Positions 13,601 through 23,128 of a DNA stretch of 64,000 nt are shown one piece after another. The DNA lies in contig NC_064544.1 of the NCBI RefSeq assembly GCF_023856365.1, positions 21,366,399-21,430,398 of the forward strand. The letters are read 5' to 3'. The stretch's first letter is position 1; every line of letters begins with the position of its first letter. The position numbers were made by a program, and so were the translations under genes. The DNA comes from Brienomyrus brachyistius. Taxonomy: Eukaryota > Chordata > Actinopteri > Osteoglossiformes > Mormyridae. The notes under the pieces are model-generated. The model saw nothing but the letters and a program-made list of their open reading frames with translations, did not search any database and was not told the DNA's origin.

Positions 13601-14827
13601 CATTTTTTCTTCATTGGTAGTTCATTGTTGTTTTGTATTGTTTACTGTTCAGTGAAGCCTACCTTTGTATTGTTTAGTATAATTGTTTGGGGCCATTGCC
13701 TTGTGCTACTGTTTAGTGTCATTTAATGTTCGGTATTAGTTTAGTGTTATCATTTTGTGTTACTGTTGAGTGTTGACTCTCGTTTTTTACAGTTTTTTCT
13801 GTGTTATCACATTATTTAGTGCTTTGTTGTTCTGTTATTTTTCATTGTAAGTGAGACACATGAGTGAGCATCTCACTCTGGAAAACAGGAAAACTTTGAA
13901 ATGTGAGGATCCTTTATCCTCCTCCAGTCCAGGTGGCTAACCTGATTAGCCAGTTGCCATCCAGGTCTGCACTTGCAGAGTGTGGCTAAATAAACTCTCC
14001 ATGTAAAGCATTGTGAAAAGGTCTCTGCCCACTATAGACATCACATGTAAAGATGGGTACTCAGGAAAGTACATACTAGATCCGAACCCATCCCATATCC
14101 TGCTGGCTTTTAGTAGAGCATGAAGCACTACACATGGATTTTATTGCTTTGAAGTTGAGTGAATGTTATCTTTTGTCGTATGTTATAATTACACATGAGC
14201 TATAAGAGTTAACAAGATGGTAAACAAAAGTGTAATTATGTCCTCACATGTAGGTCTTAATCTGTACTAGTGTGGTCTAGGTTTGAACTAATATTAAATA
14301 CTATACTGTTGTCTCGGGTAGCTAAAGTTTCACATTTGATCTATCTTGAAAATACATGCAAAGGTCATTTCTGATAGTGACACGTACAGGTCACATCCTT
14401 ATCACACACTATGCAAATAATTTTCTTACATTTTCTTAAATGTAAACAGGGACGTGTATGTTTGTAAATACATGTTTGTATTTGTTTCTGGTGAGACAAA
14501 GTTTAGTCTAATGAATGATTACCTATTACAGCTACGAAGTATCTCCTGATGGTCTTTGTGTGTCTGCAGAATGTGCCCACCCTGGGTGCGACCGCCCTCA
14601 CCCTGGCCAGTTACCTCTGTGACGAGGTAAGCCTCGCTGGCTTTGGATACAAGCTCACGCAGAAGGGGATGCCGCTGCATTACTATGACAACCTGCCCAT
14701 GACCACCATGCTGATGCAGCCCATGCATGACGTGGCCCAGGAGACTGTCCTACTGAAAGAGCTGGTGCAGGAGGGGGTCGTGTCCGACCTCACAGGGGCG
14801 GTGCACTGCAGCTTCTGCTCCAGCTGA
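1619..14827 (+). CDS. ST3GAL5: ST3GAL5, lactosylceramide alpha-2,3-sialyltransferase (GM3 synthase), six-exon gene
   Basis: Coding exons 1619-1650, 5315-5438, 6673-7010, 11718-11904, 12641-12799 and 14570-14827 join in one frame (1,098 nt, 365 aa plus stop) with GT-AG introns and matching phases. The family transfers sialic acid from CMP-Neu5Ac to lactosylceramide in the Golgi, giving GM3, the first ganglioside. Seen in the protein: short cytoplasmic tail (1-15), a membrane anchor at about 16-32 (type II topology), a stem, sialylmotif L from about Cys136/Cys139 across the exon 3/4 junction, an NRT glycosylation sequon at 180, motif S around Cys297, motif III HYYD at 317-320 and motif VS His333/Glu338. 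The alignment with mammalian ST3GAL5 from memory is nearly gap-free after the anchor, and length is close to the short human form. No frame break, so it looks functional. Other ST3GAL family members fit less well because of the motif L/S wording and the ATOH8 neighbour. Confidence 0.93.
2150..2850 (+). mobile_element. hAT transposon remnant with BED-type zinc finger
   Basis: In ST3GAL5 intron 1. The frame at about 2570-2700 reads GFSEVN...AKCKYCKKKK...NTTSWFQH, the CxxC...H pattern of the BED finger that opens many hAT transposases, followed at once by stops. Flanking sequence (for example AGGGCTGGGCAATTAATCAA near 2312) looks like hAT terminal sequence. No catalytic domain is left and the ends cannot be fixed. 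Confidence 0.5.
3120..3440 (-). mobile_element. Tc1/mariner transposase fragment (helix-turn-helix part)
   Basis: On the minus strand, 3428-3228 reads WQQVDLVKAKGITHSAISRV...KSLIFRILQFY, resembling the N-terminal helix-turn-helix of Tc1-like transposases. No terminal repeats or DDE residues were found nearby. The family call rests on this one stretch. Confidence 0.4.
3711..3790 (-). mobile_element. Short CR1 LINE fragment
   Basis: Bases 3711-3790 are close to 7664-7742 inside the larger CR1 copy (shared start GCATCAACATACACACC). It is an isolated internal fragment in ST3GAL5 intron 1. Confidence 0.6.
4225..4425 (-). repeat. tRNA-related dispersed repeat, copy 1
   Basis: Shares its layout with 49610-49800 and 54640-54840: a segment on resolving levels of 'AAAG' style flank, then GGATTTTGAACC.. 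as a reverse-complement tRNA-like B box region, then 'CTTAAGCACAGAG'. This is a common teleost SINE-like repeat, decayed here. Confidence 0.4.
5315..5438 (+). CDS. ST3GAL5: ST3GAL5 exon 2, transmembrane anchor
   Basis: Acceptor CTTCCAG ends at 5314 and donor AAG|GTAGGG starts at 5439. The exon codes PSRVSL, then the hydrophobic anchor rich in L, I, F and Y, then a stem ending VVDPSHRK, which lines up with VDPDHVK of mammalian ST3GAL5. It starts in phase 2 and ends in phase 0. Confidence 0.88.
6245..6355 (+). repeat. Dispersed repeat, copy A (pair with 10332-10450)
   Basis: In ST3GAL5 intron 2. From CTATGGAGCTA to AACAATGTATTCAAACTAAA it matches 10332-10450 with scattered substitutions. No coding sense and no known family recognised. 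Confidence 0.55.
6440..6590 (+). repeat. Decayed SINE fragment with ATGG-rich tail
   Basis: Fragments of the tRNA-like SINE found across the window (TTCTGCCTCACACGTCCAGG..., ending AAAGATGGATGAATGAATG). Heavily mutated, so old. Confidence 0.4.
6673..7010 (+). CDS. ST3GAL5: ST3GAL5 exon 3, stem and first half of sialylmotif L
   Basis: Acceptor TGTCAG ends at 6672; the exon ends ATCATCAG at 7010 before GTCTGT. It covers residues 53-164 and includes CRPGF, the YPPPFG box and CQRCVVIGNGGILRG...DQFDVII of sialylmotif L, the donor-sugar-nucleotide binding region. The donor site is weak at +3 (C instead of A/G). A CR1 LINE begins about 12 bases further into the intron. Confidence 0.93.
7022..8440 (-). 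mobile_element. CR1-clade LINE, 5'-truncated and frame-broken, in ST3GAL5 intron 3
   Basis: Minus-strand frames in order carry reverse transcriptase motifs: YLDFQKAFD (motif A, near 8150), GVLHGSILGPLLF (motif B, near 7950), FADDTK (motif C, near 7860), then the CR1 C-terminal region LEYCVQVWSPYL...RRRATRMI and FTQRVVRVWNSL. The frame shifts at least three times, so it is dead. Its 3' end (CCTATGTTCTTATGAC on the minus strand) lies at about 7022, only some 12 bases inside the intron from the exon 3 donor. No endonuclease domain remains. Confidence 0.85.
8489..8830 (+). mobile_element. Non-autonomous hAT-like remnant
   Basis: Starts CAGGGGTGTAATGGTACG, the well-known teleost hAT terminal motif, and runs into AT-rich filler up to the Tc1 element. 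I did not find the matching right terminus, so the end is approximate. Confidence 0.4.
8834..10253 (-). mobile_element. Tc1-like DNA transposon, 1,420 bp, inactive
   Basis: Flanked by TA dinucleotides (8832-8833 and 10254-10255), as expected for Tc1/mariner. The ends are imperfect inverted repeats: left CAGTCAGGACCATGAATATT, right reverse complement CGATCAGGACCATACATATT. Minus-strand transposase pieces: helix-turn-helix with VDDRRIISMVKRNPFVT (near 9710-9510) and the DDE part with MDNDPKHTAKATQDFIK and PSQAPDLNPIEH (9439-9206). Stops and frame shifts separate them. It lies in ST3GAL5 intron 3. Confidence 0.9.
10332..10450 (+). repeat. Dispersed repeat, copy B (pair with 6245-6355)
   Basis: Matches copy A in ST3GAL5 intron 2; both end AACAATGTATTCAAACTAAA. 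It sits just beyond the Tc1 element in intron 3. Confidence 0.55.
10495..10680 (+). repeat. Old SINE copy
   Basis: Recognisable order of SINE body pieces: GGGATTTCCTCCAGGTACTC, CTCAGTCCAAAGA, GTGATGGACTGGCA. Much more diverged than the copies at 26115 or 41503. The remainder of intron 3 (10680-11717) shows nothing I recognise. Confidence 0.5.
11718..11904 (+). CDS. ST3GAL5: ST3GAL5 exon 4, second half of sialylmotif L
   Basis: Acceptor TTCAAG ends at 11717 and donor GTG|GTAAGT follows 11904. The first base completes the Arg codon split from exon 3. Residues 166-227 include LNSGPIQGFGRDVGNRTSIR with an N-glycosylation sequon, then MSYPEGSP and FVAVVFKSVDFSWL, which match the ST3GAL5 subfamily. 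Confidence 0.93.
12641..12799 (+). CDS. ST3GAL5: ST3GAL5 exon 5
   Basis: Acceptor CCCCCAG ends at 12640 and donor AAG|GTGAGA starts at 12800; 53 whole codons (residues 228-280). Contains FWDWLYFWQKVPDRIPL and FRILNPDIVRETALDLL, diagnostic for GM3 synthase, ending in GWDK just before motif S. A SINE fragment with a GGAT tail sits a few bases downstream in the intron. Confidence 0.93.
12805..12892 (+). repeat. 5'-truncated SINE fragment with GGAT tail
   Basis: The 3' part of the SINE, ending in seven GGAT units (12864-12892), a few bases after the ST3GAL5 exon 5 donor. Polymorphic tail length is likely. Confidence 0.6.
13500..13860 (+). repeat. T-rich degenerate repeat in ST3GAL5 intron 5
   Basis: About 360 bases, strongly T-rich on the plus strand, with loosely recurring TGTTCAGTG / GTTTAGTGT words at irregular spacing. 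Looks like a decayed simple tandem array. The rest of intron 5 (13860-14569) shows nothing. Confidence 0.4.
14570..14827 (+). CDS. ST3GAL5: ST3GAL5 terminal exon: sialylmotifs S, III and VS
   Basis: Acceptor TCTGCAG ends at 14569; TGA stop at 14825-14827. Residues 281-365 start NVPTLGATALTLASYLCDEV (motif S, with the Cys that pairs with motif L), then HYYD (motif III) and MHDVAQE with the catalytic His and Glu of motif VS. The C-terminus ends in a Cys/Ser-rich tail unlike the shorter mammalian end. Confidence 0.93.
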   Translation, partial: NVPTLGATALTLASYLCDEVSLAGFGYKLTQKGMPLHYYDNLPMTTMLMQPMHDVAQETVLLKELVQEGVVSDLTGAVHCSFCSS

Positions 14828-15060
14828 TGGGAATTACTGGGAGCATCAGGTTTGGAATTGGGGGACTCTATCCAAAGGAGCCTTCAGTACTGACGGAGTG
14901 ACCTGAATAATCATCATTTTATCATCCCACTGTCTTTAGATTCACCCATTTTTTAACAGTCATAGATCTGTTTTGTTTCATCCCCTGCAATGTTTTCAAA
15001 AGGTTTTTTTTTTAAGACTGAAGTGCCAAACGTCATGTTTATTAAATTGAAACAGAGGAG
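14828..15060 (+). terminator. ST3GAL5: Probable start of ST3GAL5 3'UTR with ATTAAA at 15041-15046
   Basis: Non-repetitive sequence after the stop with a variant poly(A) signal ATTAAA at 15041. A canonical AATAAA occurs at 16529-16534, past a SINE fragment, so a longer 3'UTR is possible. Transcript data would decide. Confidence 0.35.
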
Positions 15061-15279
15061 GGTAAACTTGAAGAGCCATTTCCCCTGCTCTGTATGCACG
15101 CTTAACAGGTTCTTGGATTAAGAATGTGTGACTTATGGACAACTTGTACTTATGAACATGGTTACGACAGTTACTATTAACAGAAATACAGGAATACACA
15201 TATTAATATATGCAATCTAAAGCACAGTGCGGTGCAAAGCATGCTGGAAACTGCATAATCAGTCCTGCTGACCAACCAG

Positions 15280-15960
15280 CATCACACTTACGTCAGCCAA
15301 TCATGAGGTGTGTCCAAATTCGTCATCTGGGTACCAATGATGCGGCTTCCGTAGACCGTGTCCTTCAAATGCCACGAAAACCGCAAAGGCCAGAAGAGAA
15401 TGACTGTGAAATTGGATGGTCTAGCCTCCAGATCTTTACCTCGTAGTTCCTGCTGCCCCCACCGCCTAGCAACCATGATGGTGCATTCGCACGAGCGGCA
15501 GCCAGTGGCGTCATATCCCGAGGGAGAAGCAATATGATTGGCTAAAGGTTGCTATGGCAGTGGTGAACATACCAAGTGGAGAAACTTGAAAATGATGGAA
15601 CCCAAACATTCTCACATTTACATTGCTAGATTTAGTCACATGTAAGAGTGTGTTCGGCCTCTTCCGCCGCTACGGTCATTTTTTTTTTAAATCCCAAGAT
15701 TCATTGCGGCTTGGGTACGCATTTGTGGGCGGCATCTGGAGGAGCCTTGGACAGCCTTTATCGCATTGCTGTGGCGTAATCGGTCTACGAATGCGTCCTA
15801 AGTAGGATCCGACCCCTGCATTTGGACTCAATGGACAGTGTGTGGGATTAGAACAAAAGAAAAAGTTGGCCATGGGGACCCAGCACAGGTGGTGTGGCGA
15901 AATGATTACTGTGGTGATTACATGTCTTGCCAAAATGACGTCGATTTTGTCTGAAGTATA
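15280..15960. mobile_element. Possible non-autonomous DNA transposon, unclassified
   Basis: Contains GGTGTGTCCAAATTCGTCATC at the left and related words (CGAATGCGTCCTAAG, GCATTTGGACTC) toward 15790-15830, as seen in fish MITEs whose termini carry TCCAAATTC. Ends and target duplication were not found. 15960-16280 is T-rich with no feature. Confidence 0.25.
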
Positions 15961-16296
15961 CAGCCAGCTTAAGTGTTAACCTTTAATCATGATCTTTTTT
16001 TTTATCATTTAAATTCTTTTAAGAACTGTTTCTTTAATGTTTTTTTTACAGTACTGTATCCCTATACACAGATTCTTTCCCCCTCACTCTTCAGTACAGT
16101 ATCATATGTGGTTACATTCATTATTGTTGTAGTATTATTATTATTTATTATGTACTGTATTATGTTAAAGATGCTTTAGTGCATTTGGAAGTGTTTCTTG
16201 AGTGTTTTATATGCATTGAAAGGTAAAATGTATATTGTATAGCAAGGCAAACTTTTGATTAACTGATGCTAAATAAGATCCATATGTACCTGTTCT

Positions 16297-16419
16297 CTGC
16301 GATGGGCTGGCCCCCCATCCTGGGTTATTCCCTGCCTCGTGCCCATTGCTTCCAGGATCGGCTCCGGACCCCCCGCGACCCAGTAGGATAAGCAGTTTGG
16401 AAAATGGATGGATGGATGG
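16297..16419 (+). mobile_element. 5'-truncated SINE with 13-bp target duplication
   Basis: The 3' part of the tRNA-like SINE (TGCGATGGGCTGGCC... to a GGAT tail), flanked by ATGTACCTGTTCT at 16284-16296 and again at 16420-16432. This shows a separate insertion of a truncated copy by target-primed reverse transcription. Confidence 0.85.
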
Positions 16420-16939
16420 ATGTACCTGTTCTGACAAATTTGACTTAAGGACAAACTTTGGGATGGATCTTGCTCGTAACACAGGGACATTATGCCCTTT
16501 ACGTTATTTGAGACATTGACCTTGAAGAAATAAACGCACAAAACAAGAATTCAGTGACAGGAAAGTAAAGTAAATGTACAATCTGTGAATTGAATGTCAT
16601 AATTTATAAGGTACTGTTGCCTGACCCACATAAACCTCCAGCTCTGTCTGCTGAGAAAAGGGAGAGATGTGTTTTTTTCTTATTCTTTACCTGTTTATTA
16701 GCGGTCTAGATATATTCATTTTCATTATTTAGTTTTTTAAATCATAAAATAGATTAGCTACTGTTCTTAAGTAAACTTGGCACTTGGCATTTAATTCTAT
16801 CTTGTTTTGTATTTGTGCTTACTGTCTGTTTGTTGAAAAGGTTAATTTTCACATTCTTAGTCTTCACACACAGTAGCCTATAGTCTTAATATATTAAACA
16901 GCAGCAACAGTATGTTAATAAGGATTGTGCAGTTTATAT

Positions 16940-18430
16940 ACAACAGTTAGCCAAAACATTAACACCACCTGCCTAATATGGCCCCCTCAAGACACAAAAA
17001 CAGCTCTGACCCATCAGGGCATGAGTTCCACAAGACCTCTGCTGTCCTGTGGTATTTGGCACCAAGACATTAGCAGCACATCCTTTTAGACAGTGGTTAT
17101 CAACCTTTGCTTCACAACTCAGTTTTTACCATGCCAGCTCAGTCTTGGCCCCATATCAAATATAAATTTAATTTAAAACTATGACCAAGTACAAAGTGCA
17201 TTCTGCAATTTACACCAATGAATGCCTATCACACGGATCTGATGGGATATGCCAGTGAATTTTAAATTAACCATCTGTGGTTTGGCATCTTTAATTTGTT
17301 GAGTGTTCACTAGTTTGCGTTAATCGTTGGATGACCCAAGACCCGTTTATTTAGGCTAATTCTAGGATTGGGGCTGGGAAATCCGATCAGGGATCAGTAT
17401 AGGAGCTTGCTGGTTTTAAAATGCTCTATCTCGCTACCCTTTCAGAACTTGCCAAGACCCAAAAACCACGAGTTGAATTGCTGTTTCAGGCAACATAAGC
17501 TGCGAGGTGGGGCTTCCATGAATCAGACTTGATTGTCTGGGGAACTTGGAGACCAGGTTAACACTTTGAACTCTATATGTTCTTCACACCATTCCTGAAC
17601 AGTCTTTGCAGTGTGGCAGAGTACACTATCCTGCTGAAAGAGGCCACTGCCATCGAGGAACACTGTTGCCATGAAAGGGTGTACAACCACATGAATGCCA
17701 AGACCCAAGGTTACCCAGCAGAATATTGCCCTGAGCATCACACTGCCTCCGCTGGTTTGCCTTCTTCCCATAGTGCATCCTGGTGCCAACTACTCCTCAG
17801 GTAAATGACGCACATGCACCTGGGGATCCACATGATGTAACAGAAAACGTGACTCACCAGAACAGGCCACCTTTTTCCGTTGCTCCATGGTACAGTTCTC
17901 ACACTCGTGCCTATTGCAGGTGCTTTAGGGTGGTATACAGGGGTTAGCATGGACACTCCAACCGGTCTGTGGCTACACAGGCCCATACGCAGCAAGCTGT
18001 GATGCATTGTGTGTTCTGATAGCTTTCTATCACAGCCAGCATTAACTTTTTCAGCAATTTGTGCTACAGTAGTTCTCCTGTGGGATCAGACCAGAGACGT
18101 TAAACTTTGCTCCCCACACACATTAGTCAGTCAGTTCACCACTTAGCCTTCCTTGGACCACTTTTGGTAGGTACCACTGCATAGCAGGAACACCCCACAA
18201 GACCTACCATTTCACAGATGTTCTGACCCAGTCGTCTCGCCTTCACCATTTGGTCTTGTCAAAGTCACTCACTTCCTTACATTTGCCCATTTTTCCTGGT
18301 TACAACACATCAACTTCAAGAACAGACTGTTCACTTGCCTAATATATAATGGCACCATGAACATGTGCCATTTTAATGAGATAATGTTACTCACTTTACC
18401 TGTCCCAGGTTTTAGTTTTATGGGTGAACA
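16940..18430 (-). mobile_element. Tc1/mariner-superfamily element, inactive, carrying a nested insertion
   Basis: Left end GCCAAAACATTAACACCACC and right part CACTTGCCTAATATATAATG mark a widespread fish mariner-type transposon. The minus frame 17789-17523 gives MLRAIFCWVTLG...LFQQDSVLCHTAKTVQEW, the second-Asp region of the DDE domain, with the later acidic residue region (SPSSPD) decayed. A foreign block of about 395 bases (17089-17485) interrupts the left arm. No intact transposase. Confidence 0.75.
17089..17485. mobile_element. Nested hAT-like insert inside the mariner element
   Basis: Mariner sequence stops at about 17088 and resumes at CAACATAAGCTGCGAGGTGG near 17486. The insert starts CAGTGGTTATCAACC, a hAT-type terminus (compare 60702). 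Its right end is degraded and no 8-bp duplication is visible. Confidence 0.4.
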
Positions 18431-18619
18431 ATGTATTTTAGCATAACAGTGTGAATACCTTTGTTAAAATAATGTTTTTACCAAAATGCTATAAAACATA
18501 CAATTGAGTTTAGTTATGCAAACTGGTAATTAACTGGGTGATGTTTCTGACTGTTACTGAGGGTGTTTCACTTTCATCTTGTCTTATTTTATCTTTTGTG
18601 AGTTCTTTTATATGTGTTC

Positions 18620-20487
18620 AATTTGTTAATTTTCTTCCCAGAAATTTAACACATATTGTACTAAAAAAATTGCAGGAGAATCAGATTTATGAAAGATTTC
18701 AGTCTGGGTTTAGAGCTCATCAAAGCACAGAGACTGCTCTACTGAAGGTAGTAAATGATCTTCTCCTATCTGCTGACCAAGGTTGTGCCTCGCTCTTAGT
18801 ACTGCTTGATCTTAGTGGTGCTTTTGATACCATAGACCATGCCATTCTCCTAGACAGGCTTGAACATACTGTAGGCATAAGGGGAGTGGCACTCTTTTGG
18901 TTTAAATCTTACCTCTCAGACCACTATCAGTATGTGAATCTAAATAGTGATTCCTCAGAACATGTCAAGGTCAGATACGGAGTGCCACAAGGTTCAGTTC
19001 TAGCTCCCCTACTATTTTCACTATACATGTTACCCTTAGACTTAGTTATTCGTAAGCATGGAATTAGCTTTCATCGCTTTGCAGATGATACACAATTATA
19101 TATATCGGCTAAACCAGAAAATAAACAGTAACTTCAGAGGATAGAAGAATGTTTAATTAACATTAAAAAGTGGATGTCAGACAACTTTCTCCAGTTAAAT
19201 TTAGATAAGACTGAGGTTGTTCTTTCTAGCACAATAGCCACCAGTCAATCTGGATGGACTATCTATTACACCAAGTACTATTGTTAAAAACGTTGGTGTT
19301 ATTCTACACTCTGATCTTTTGTTTGATGTACATGCTTCTAACATTAGCCGTACCGCCTACTTTCACCTGCGTAATATTGCCAAGCTAAGAAACACGCTCT
19401 CCTTTCAAGATGCAAAGAAATTGGTTAATGCGTTTATTCCCTCCAGGCTTGATTACTGTAATGTCTTATTCTCCGGTTGTCCAAATAGGTCATTAAATAA
19501 ACTCCGGCTAGTCCAGAATGCAGCAGCCAGAGTCCTCCCCAAAACTAAAAAATATGATCATATTACCCCAATTTTATCTTCACTCCACTGGCTGCCAGTT
19601 AGATTTCATGTTGACAGCAAAATACTGCTCTTAACTTACAAAGCTCTAAATGGTCTAGTACCGCAGTATGCGAGTGACCTCATTTGCAACTACATTCCGA
19701 ATCGTACACTTAGATCACAAGATGCAGGTCTTCTATTCATACCCAGAATAAAGAACGTTACTTTTGGGAGAAGAGCATTTGCTCATAAAGCACCACAGTT
19801 ATGGAATAAATTTCCTATTAGTGTTCGGAACTCGGACACAATCTCTACTTTTAAGTCCAGGCTTAAGACGTACCTCTTTAGTCAGTCTTTGGGATACTAA
19901 AATCCCTTTTTCTTAAGGTGAATCTGAGATCCAGGAGTTCATGATCATTTAAAGTTAAAGGTGAATGGGGAATTGATGCTGTCATCCTGTCACTCTCGCT
20001 GAACACTTAAGTTGTTGACGGTAGTTTGACTTGACGCCAAGACCCCTGGAAACCCTCGTGTCTGTGTCTCCCTTTTAGCCAGGCTGCCATAGTTACTTTA
20101 GTACTGCCGGAGGTTAGGTGTAGGGCACTAACTCTCTTCACTTTCTTCTCTCTTCAGAGCTGAACAGTGAGCTGACACTTCACCATTTGAACCCTCACCT
20201 GGGCTCCTTGGGGACCATTATCTGAAATCAACTAGGACTTTTAAATTATATGGACTGAACTAATGTTAATATGAATACATTTTCATGCACCCCGGTCACC
20301 CAGAGGAGGATGGGGTCCCCTTCCGAGTCTAGGTTCCTCTCAAGGTTTCTTCCTGCTAGAGGAAGTTTTTCCTTGCCACCATCGCCTCAGGCTTGCTTCA
20401 TGGGGGTTCGGGCTGGTTATATGTGAAGTGCTTTTTTTGACAATGACTGTTGTTAAAAGCGCTATATAAATAAAATTGAATTAAAAT
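18620..20487 (+). mobile_element. L2-clade LINE, 5'-truncated, with full 3' end
   Basis: Reverse transcriptase frame 18620-19131 shows FQSGFRAHQSTETALL, LLDLSGAFDTIDH (motif A), VRYGVPQGSVLAPLLFSLYM (motif B) and FADDTQLYI (motif C), ended by a TAA at 19129. After a short shifted stretch the C-terminal part resumes (19319-19900) with SRLDYCNVLFSG and LQNAAARVL-like residues, typical of L2. The 3'UTR carries CTCAAGGTTTCTTCC and ends GCTATATAAATAAAATTGAATT, the usual fish L2 tail. Close to intact but not translatable. Confidence 0.87.
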
Positions 20488-21462
20488 TGCTTTTTAACTG
20501 CATAATTTTTTTTTTTTTAACAGAAATCCTGACATTCATCAATATTTTCCTATTTGTGATTTGTTCTTAGGTGAGCACAGAATCTACGAACACTCAAGAG
20601 CAAACTTAGGCACATTTGAGTGCTGACAACTGTGTGCAAAAAATAATTGCTGATTGCATTTTATTCAGCTCCATAGTTGTATATTATTGGATTTTGTCAC
20701 AAGCAGCTGGATGGGAAATTCAGGAACGAGCATGGTGAGGGACTGATAAGGGTTATTAAAAAAAAATGAAGAAAATTCAAAAACAAGATCTCAATGGAGC
20801 CAAAACCGGGGTAGCAGGAAAGGGAGAGACAGACTATGACAGGTTACAACTTCAATGACAGACGTGGGCTGCACAGAACTGGGATGCACTTAAATAAAAG
20901 GTCGACAAGAGAACAAAACAGGAGGCAGCTGGGAGTGATTAACATGACTGCAGGAACAAGAGGTGAGACATAGCACCAGAAAACAGGATGGAAAATGAAG
21001 CCGAGTAAGACAGTATCCCCCCTCCCCGTGCCCACCAGGCACAAAGGACAGCCAGAGAGGGGACCCTGGGACTGAACAGAAGGGCAGATGCAGGGCCAGG
21101 ATACCAGGGACTAACAAGACACCACAGCTAGGGGTATAACACTCCAGACAAGCACTATCATAAGACACGGACCCAAATCGCCAAATGCACAGATTAGAGT
21201 AGTAATCTCTGTTAGCACCTCCTCTACCTGTATGAAGAGTGCTTTGGCTTTGGGAATGTGCCATACTATGGTATTGCACCCAGAAAATCAGGTGTCTGTC
21301 TAGTAAAGAGGTAGTCATCAGCTAATACGTGAGGTGGCTTTGGCAGAAGCTGGGGGTCTGGAGGCTTGGAAAGAGCAACAGGTTCCTCATGGTTGGGGTC
21401 TGTGAGCTCGGGCAAGACTGAGACGACCTCACCTGGCTAAAATGAGGTAAATTGAAATTGGT
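20488..21462. other. Unclassified intergenic segment
   Basis: 20700-21120 is purine-rich on the plus strand (CAGGAAC, GGGAGAGAC, AGGAGGCAGC words) and resembles dispersed fish repeats, but I cannot assign a family. No exon or terminal repeat seen. Confidence 0.3.
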
Positions 21463-21775
21463 CGCAGAGGGTCCAGAGCCTATCCTGGAAGCAATGGGCA
21501 CGAGGCAGGGAACAACCCAGGATGGGGGGCCAGCCCATTGCATGACACACACACACCATTCACACACACATGCACTCCTATGGGCAATTTAGCAACTCCA
21601 ATTAGCCTCAGCATTGTTTTTGGACCGTGGGGGGAAACCGGAGTACCCGGAGGAAACCCCACGATGATATGGGGAGAACATGCAAACTCTGCACACATGT
21701 GACCCAGGCGGACACTCAAACCTGGGACCCAGAGGTGTGAGGCAACAGTGCTAATCACTGCACCAATGACAGCTC
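21463..21775 (-). mobile_element. tRNA-like SINE, minus strand, 3'-truncated
   Basis: Reverse complement of the SINE at 26115 over nearly its whole length; the B box appears as GACTCAAACCTGGG-type sequence near 21713-21730. The GGAT tail is missing at the left end. Confidence 0.75.
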
Positions 21776-22823
21776 TAAATTACAATAGTATTTTTATCAT
21801 TTGTAATATTTTTAAATAATATTTTTCATTGTTTTATGAAGCATAATGGTCCTCTAAAATAAATAAACACTACAATAGCAGTGCAACGCACATAAATTAT
21901 TTAAATTGGGAACCATGCCATCCAATAGTCGGTGATTGATTGTGCTATCTAGGGGCCCAAAGTAGGCCTGTTTTTGCACCCTAAGCCCACTTCCACAATA
22001 GCATTTTTACTGCTGTTTCAGGATGTTGCAGATAGTGGCCTGAGGAGGGAACACGTCTTCCAGGACCATGTAGCTCTGTTTGCAGAGAGTGCTGAGTACC
22101 TCTTGGGATGCTTAATTCTACCAAGGGCTGTCCCTGTGGAGCTTTGCAATAGTTTGGAGCCAGCACAGTGAGGCCATACCAGATGGTCTAATCGTGTACC
22201 ACCATGTGTGCAGGTACTCTCCACCTTGGCCTTTTTGGCCACTGGCATATTTCAGAGGGGGGCATATCACAGGCACCTGAGTCATGTATGGACTAAATCA
22301 ACAGGCCACACAATACATAAAAATTTCCCTAAACAGCGGAAGAACTGGACTAAGTCAAGATTGGAGTCCAATCTTTTGCTGCTCTGCCCAACATCATCGG
22401 CACAATACACTACACCTCCGTGTACATTAAGGCACCCTCTCTAGATCCATTTCTATATCTGAACCGCAAACAATGACACTCCTTAACTGTCCAACTCATC
22501 TGCAGCTCCCAGAGCCACCTTCTGAATGTGCTCTCCTGCTTCCCAGGAGGTACACACAGCTCCTGCATTTTACAAAATATTTCTGCGGCCACGCGCCTTG
22601 AACATGGAACTGCTGGAGAAGCACGATTCATTGGGAAACAACTTTGAGTAATCACAAATTCCAGCAAGAGTGGGCTTCTCTTCCGATAGTGAATTTAGAA
22701 GGATGGTGGATGTGTTTGACTATAGCAGTGATGAGCTGCTTTACAAAGTGAAGAAAGTGTGTATACAAAGAGCAGCTACGAAAGGGTGTTTTATTCTTGC
22801 AAAAACATTAGCGATCCTACAGG

Positions 22824-23117
22824 TGTGACGCCCGCTCCGTCCGCTCCTCGTGTGTGCCACGCCCCCTAATTACCCACGTGTGATTTCCTGATCGTGCCCA
22901 GTCGTGTCTTGTTTCCTGCTGCCTTGTTTCTTGTATTTAAGTTCCTGTTGTGTACTAATCCAGTGTCTGTCATTGATGTTTCCCGATGTCTGTTCTCGCC
23001 CTGTGTCCCTGCCTTCGTACCAAGAATAAACCCCGTTTTCCCGTATCCCGCTTGCCTGCCTGCTCCTTCCGCACGATCGCCGCTCTGCTCGCGATCGCTG
23101 CCGCCGTTCCCGTGACA
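22824..23117 (+). repeat. 5' LTR with promoter and poly(A) signal
   Basis: Starts TG, ends CA. TATTTAA at 22934-22940 lies about 30 bases before GTGTCTGTCATT (22963-22974), the predicted transcript start, and AATAAA lies at 23025-23030, so U3, R and U5 can be laid out. It is GC-rich in U3 and U5. Confidence 0.93.
22934..22940 (+). promoter_or_regulatory. TATA-like box of the LTR promoter
   Basis: TATTTAA within the 5' LTR, with the self-priming complement beginning at 22965, a normal TATA-to-start distance. The same box is repeated in the 3' LTR. Confidence 0.6.
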
Positions 23118-23118
23118 G

Positions 23119-23128
23119 AATGACAGAC
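23119..23128 (+). promoter_or_regulatory. Self-priming primer binding site
   Basis: AATGACAGAC begins two bases after the 5' LTR. It is the exact reverse complement of GTCTGTCATT at 22965-22974, just at the predicted 5' end of the transcript. No tRNA 3' end match is needed. This is the arrangement described for Tf1 and the vertebrate sushi elements. The site overlaps the ATG (23120-23122) of the internal frame. Confidence 0.75.
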
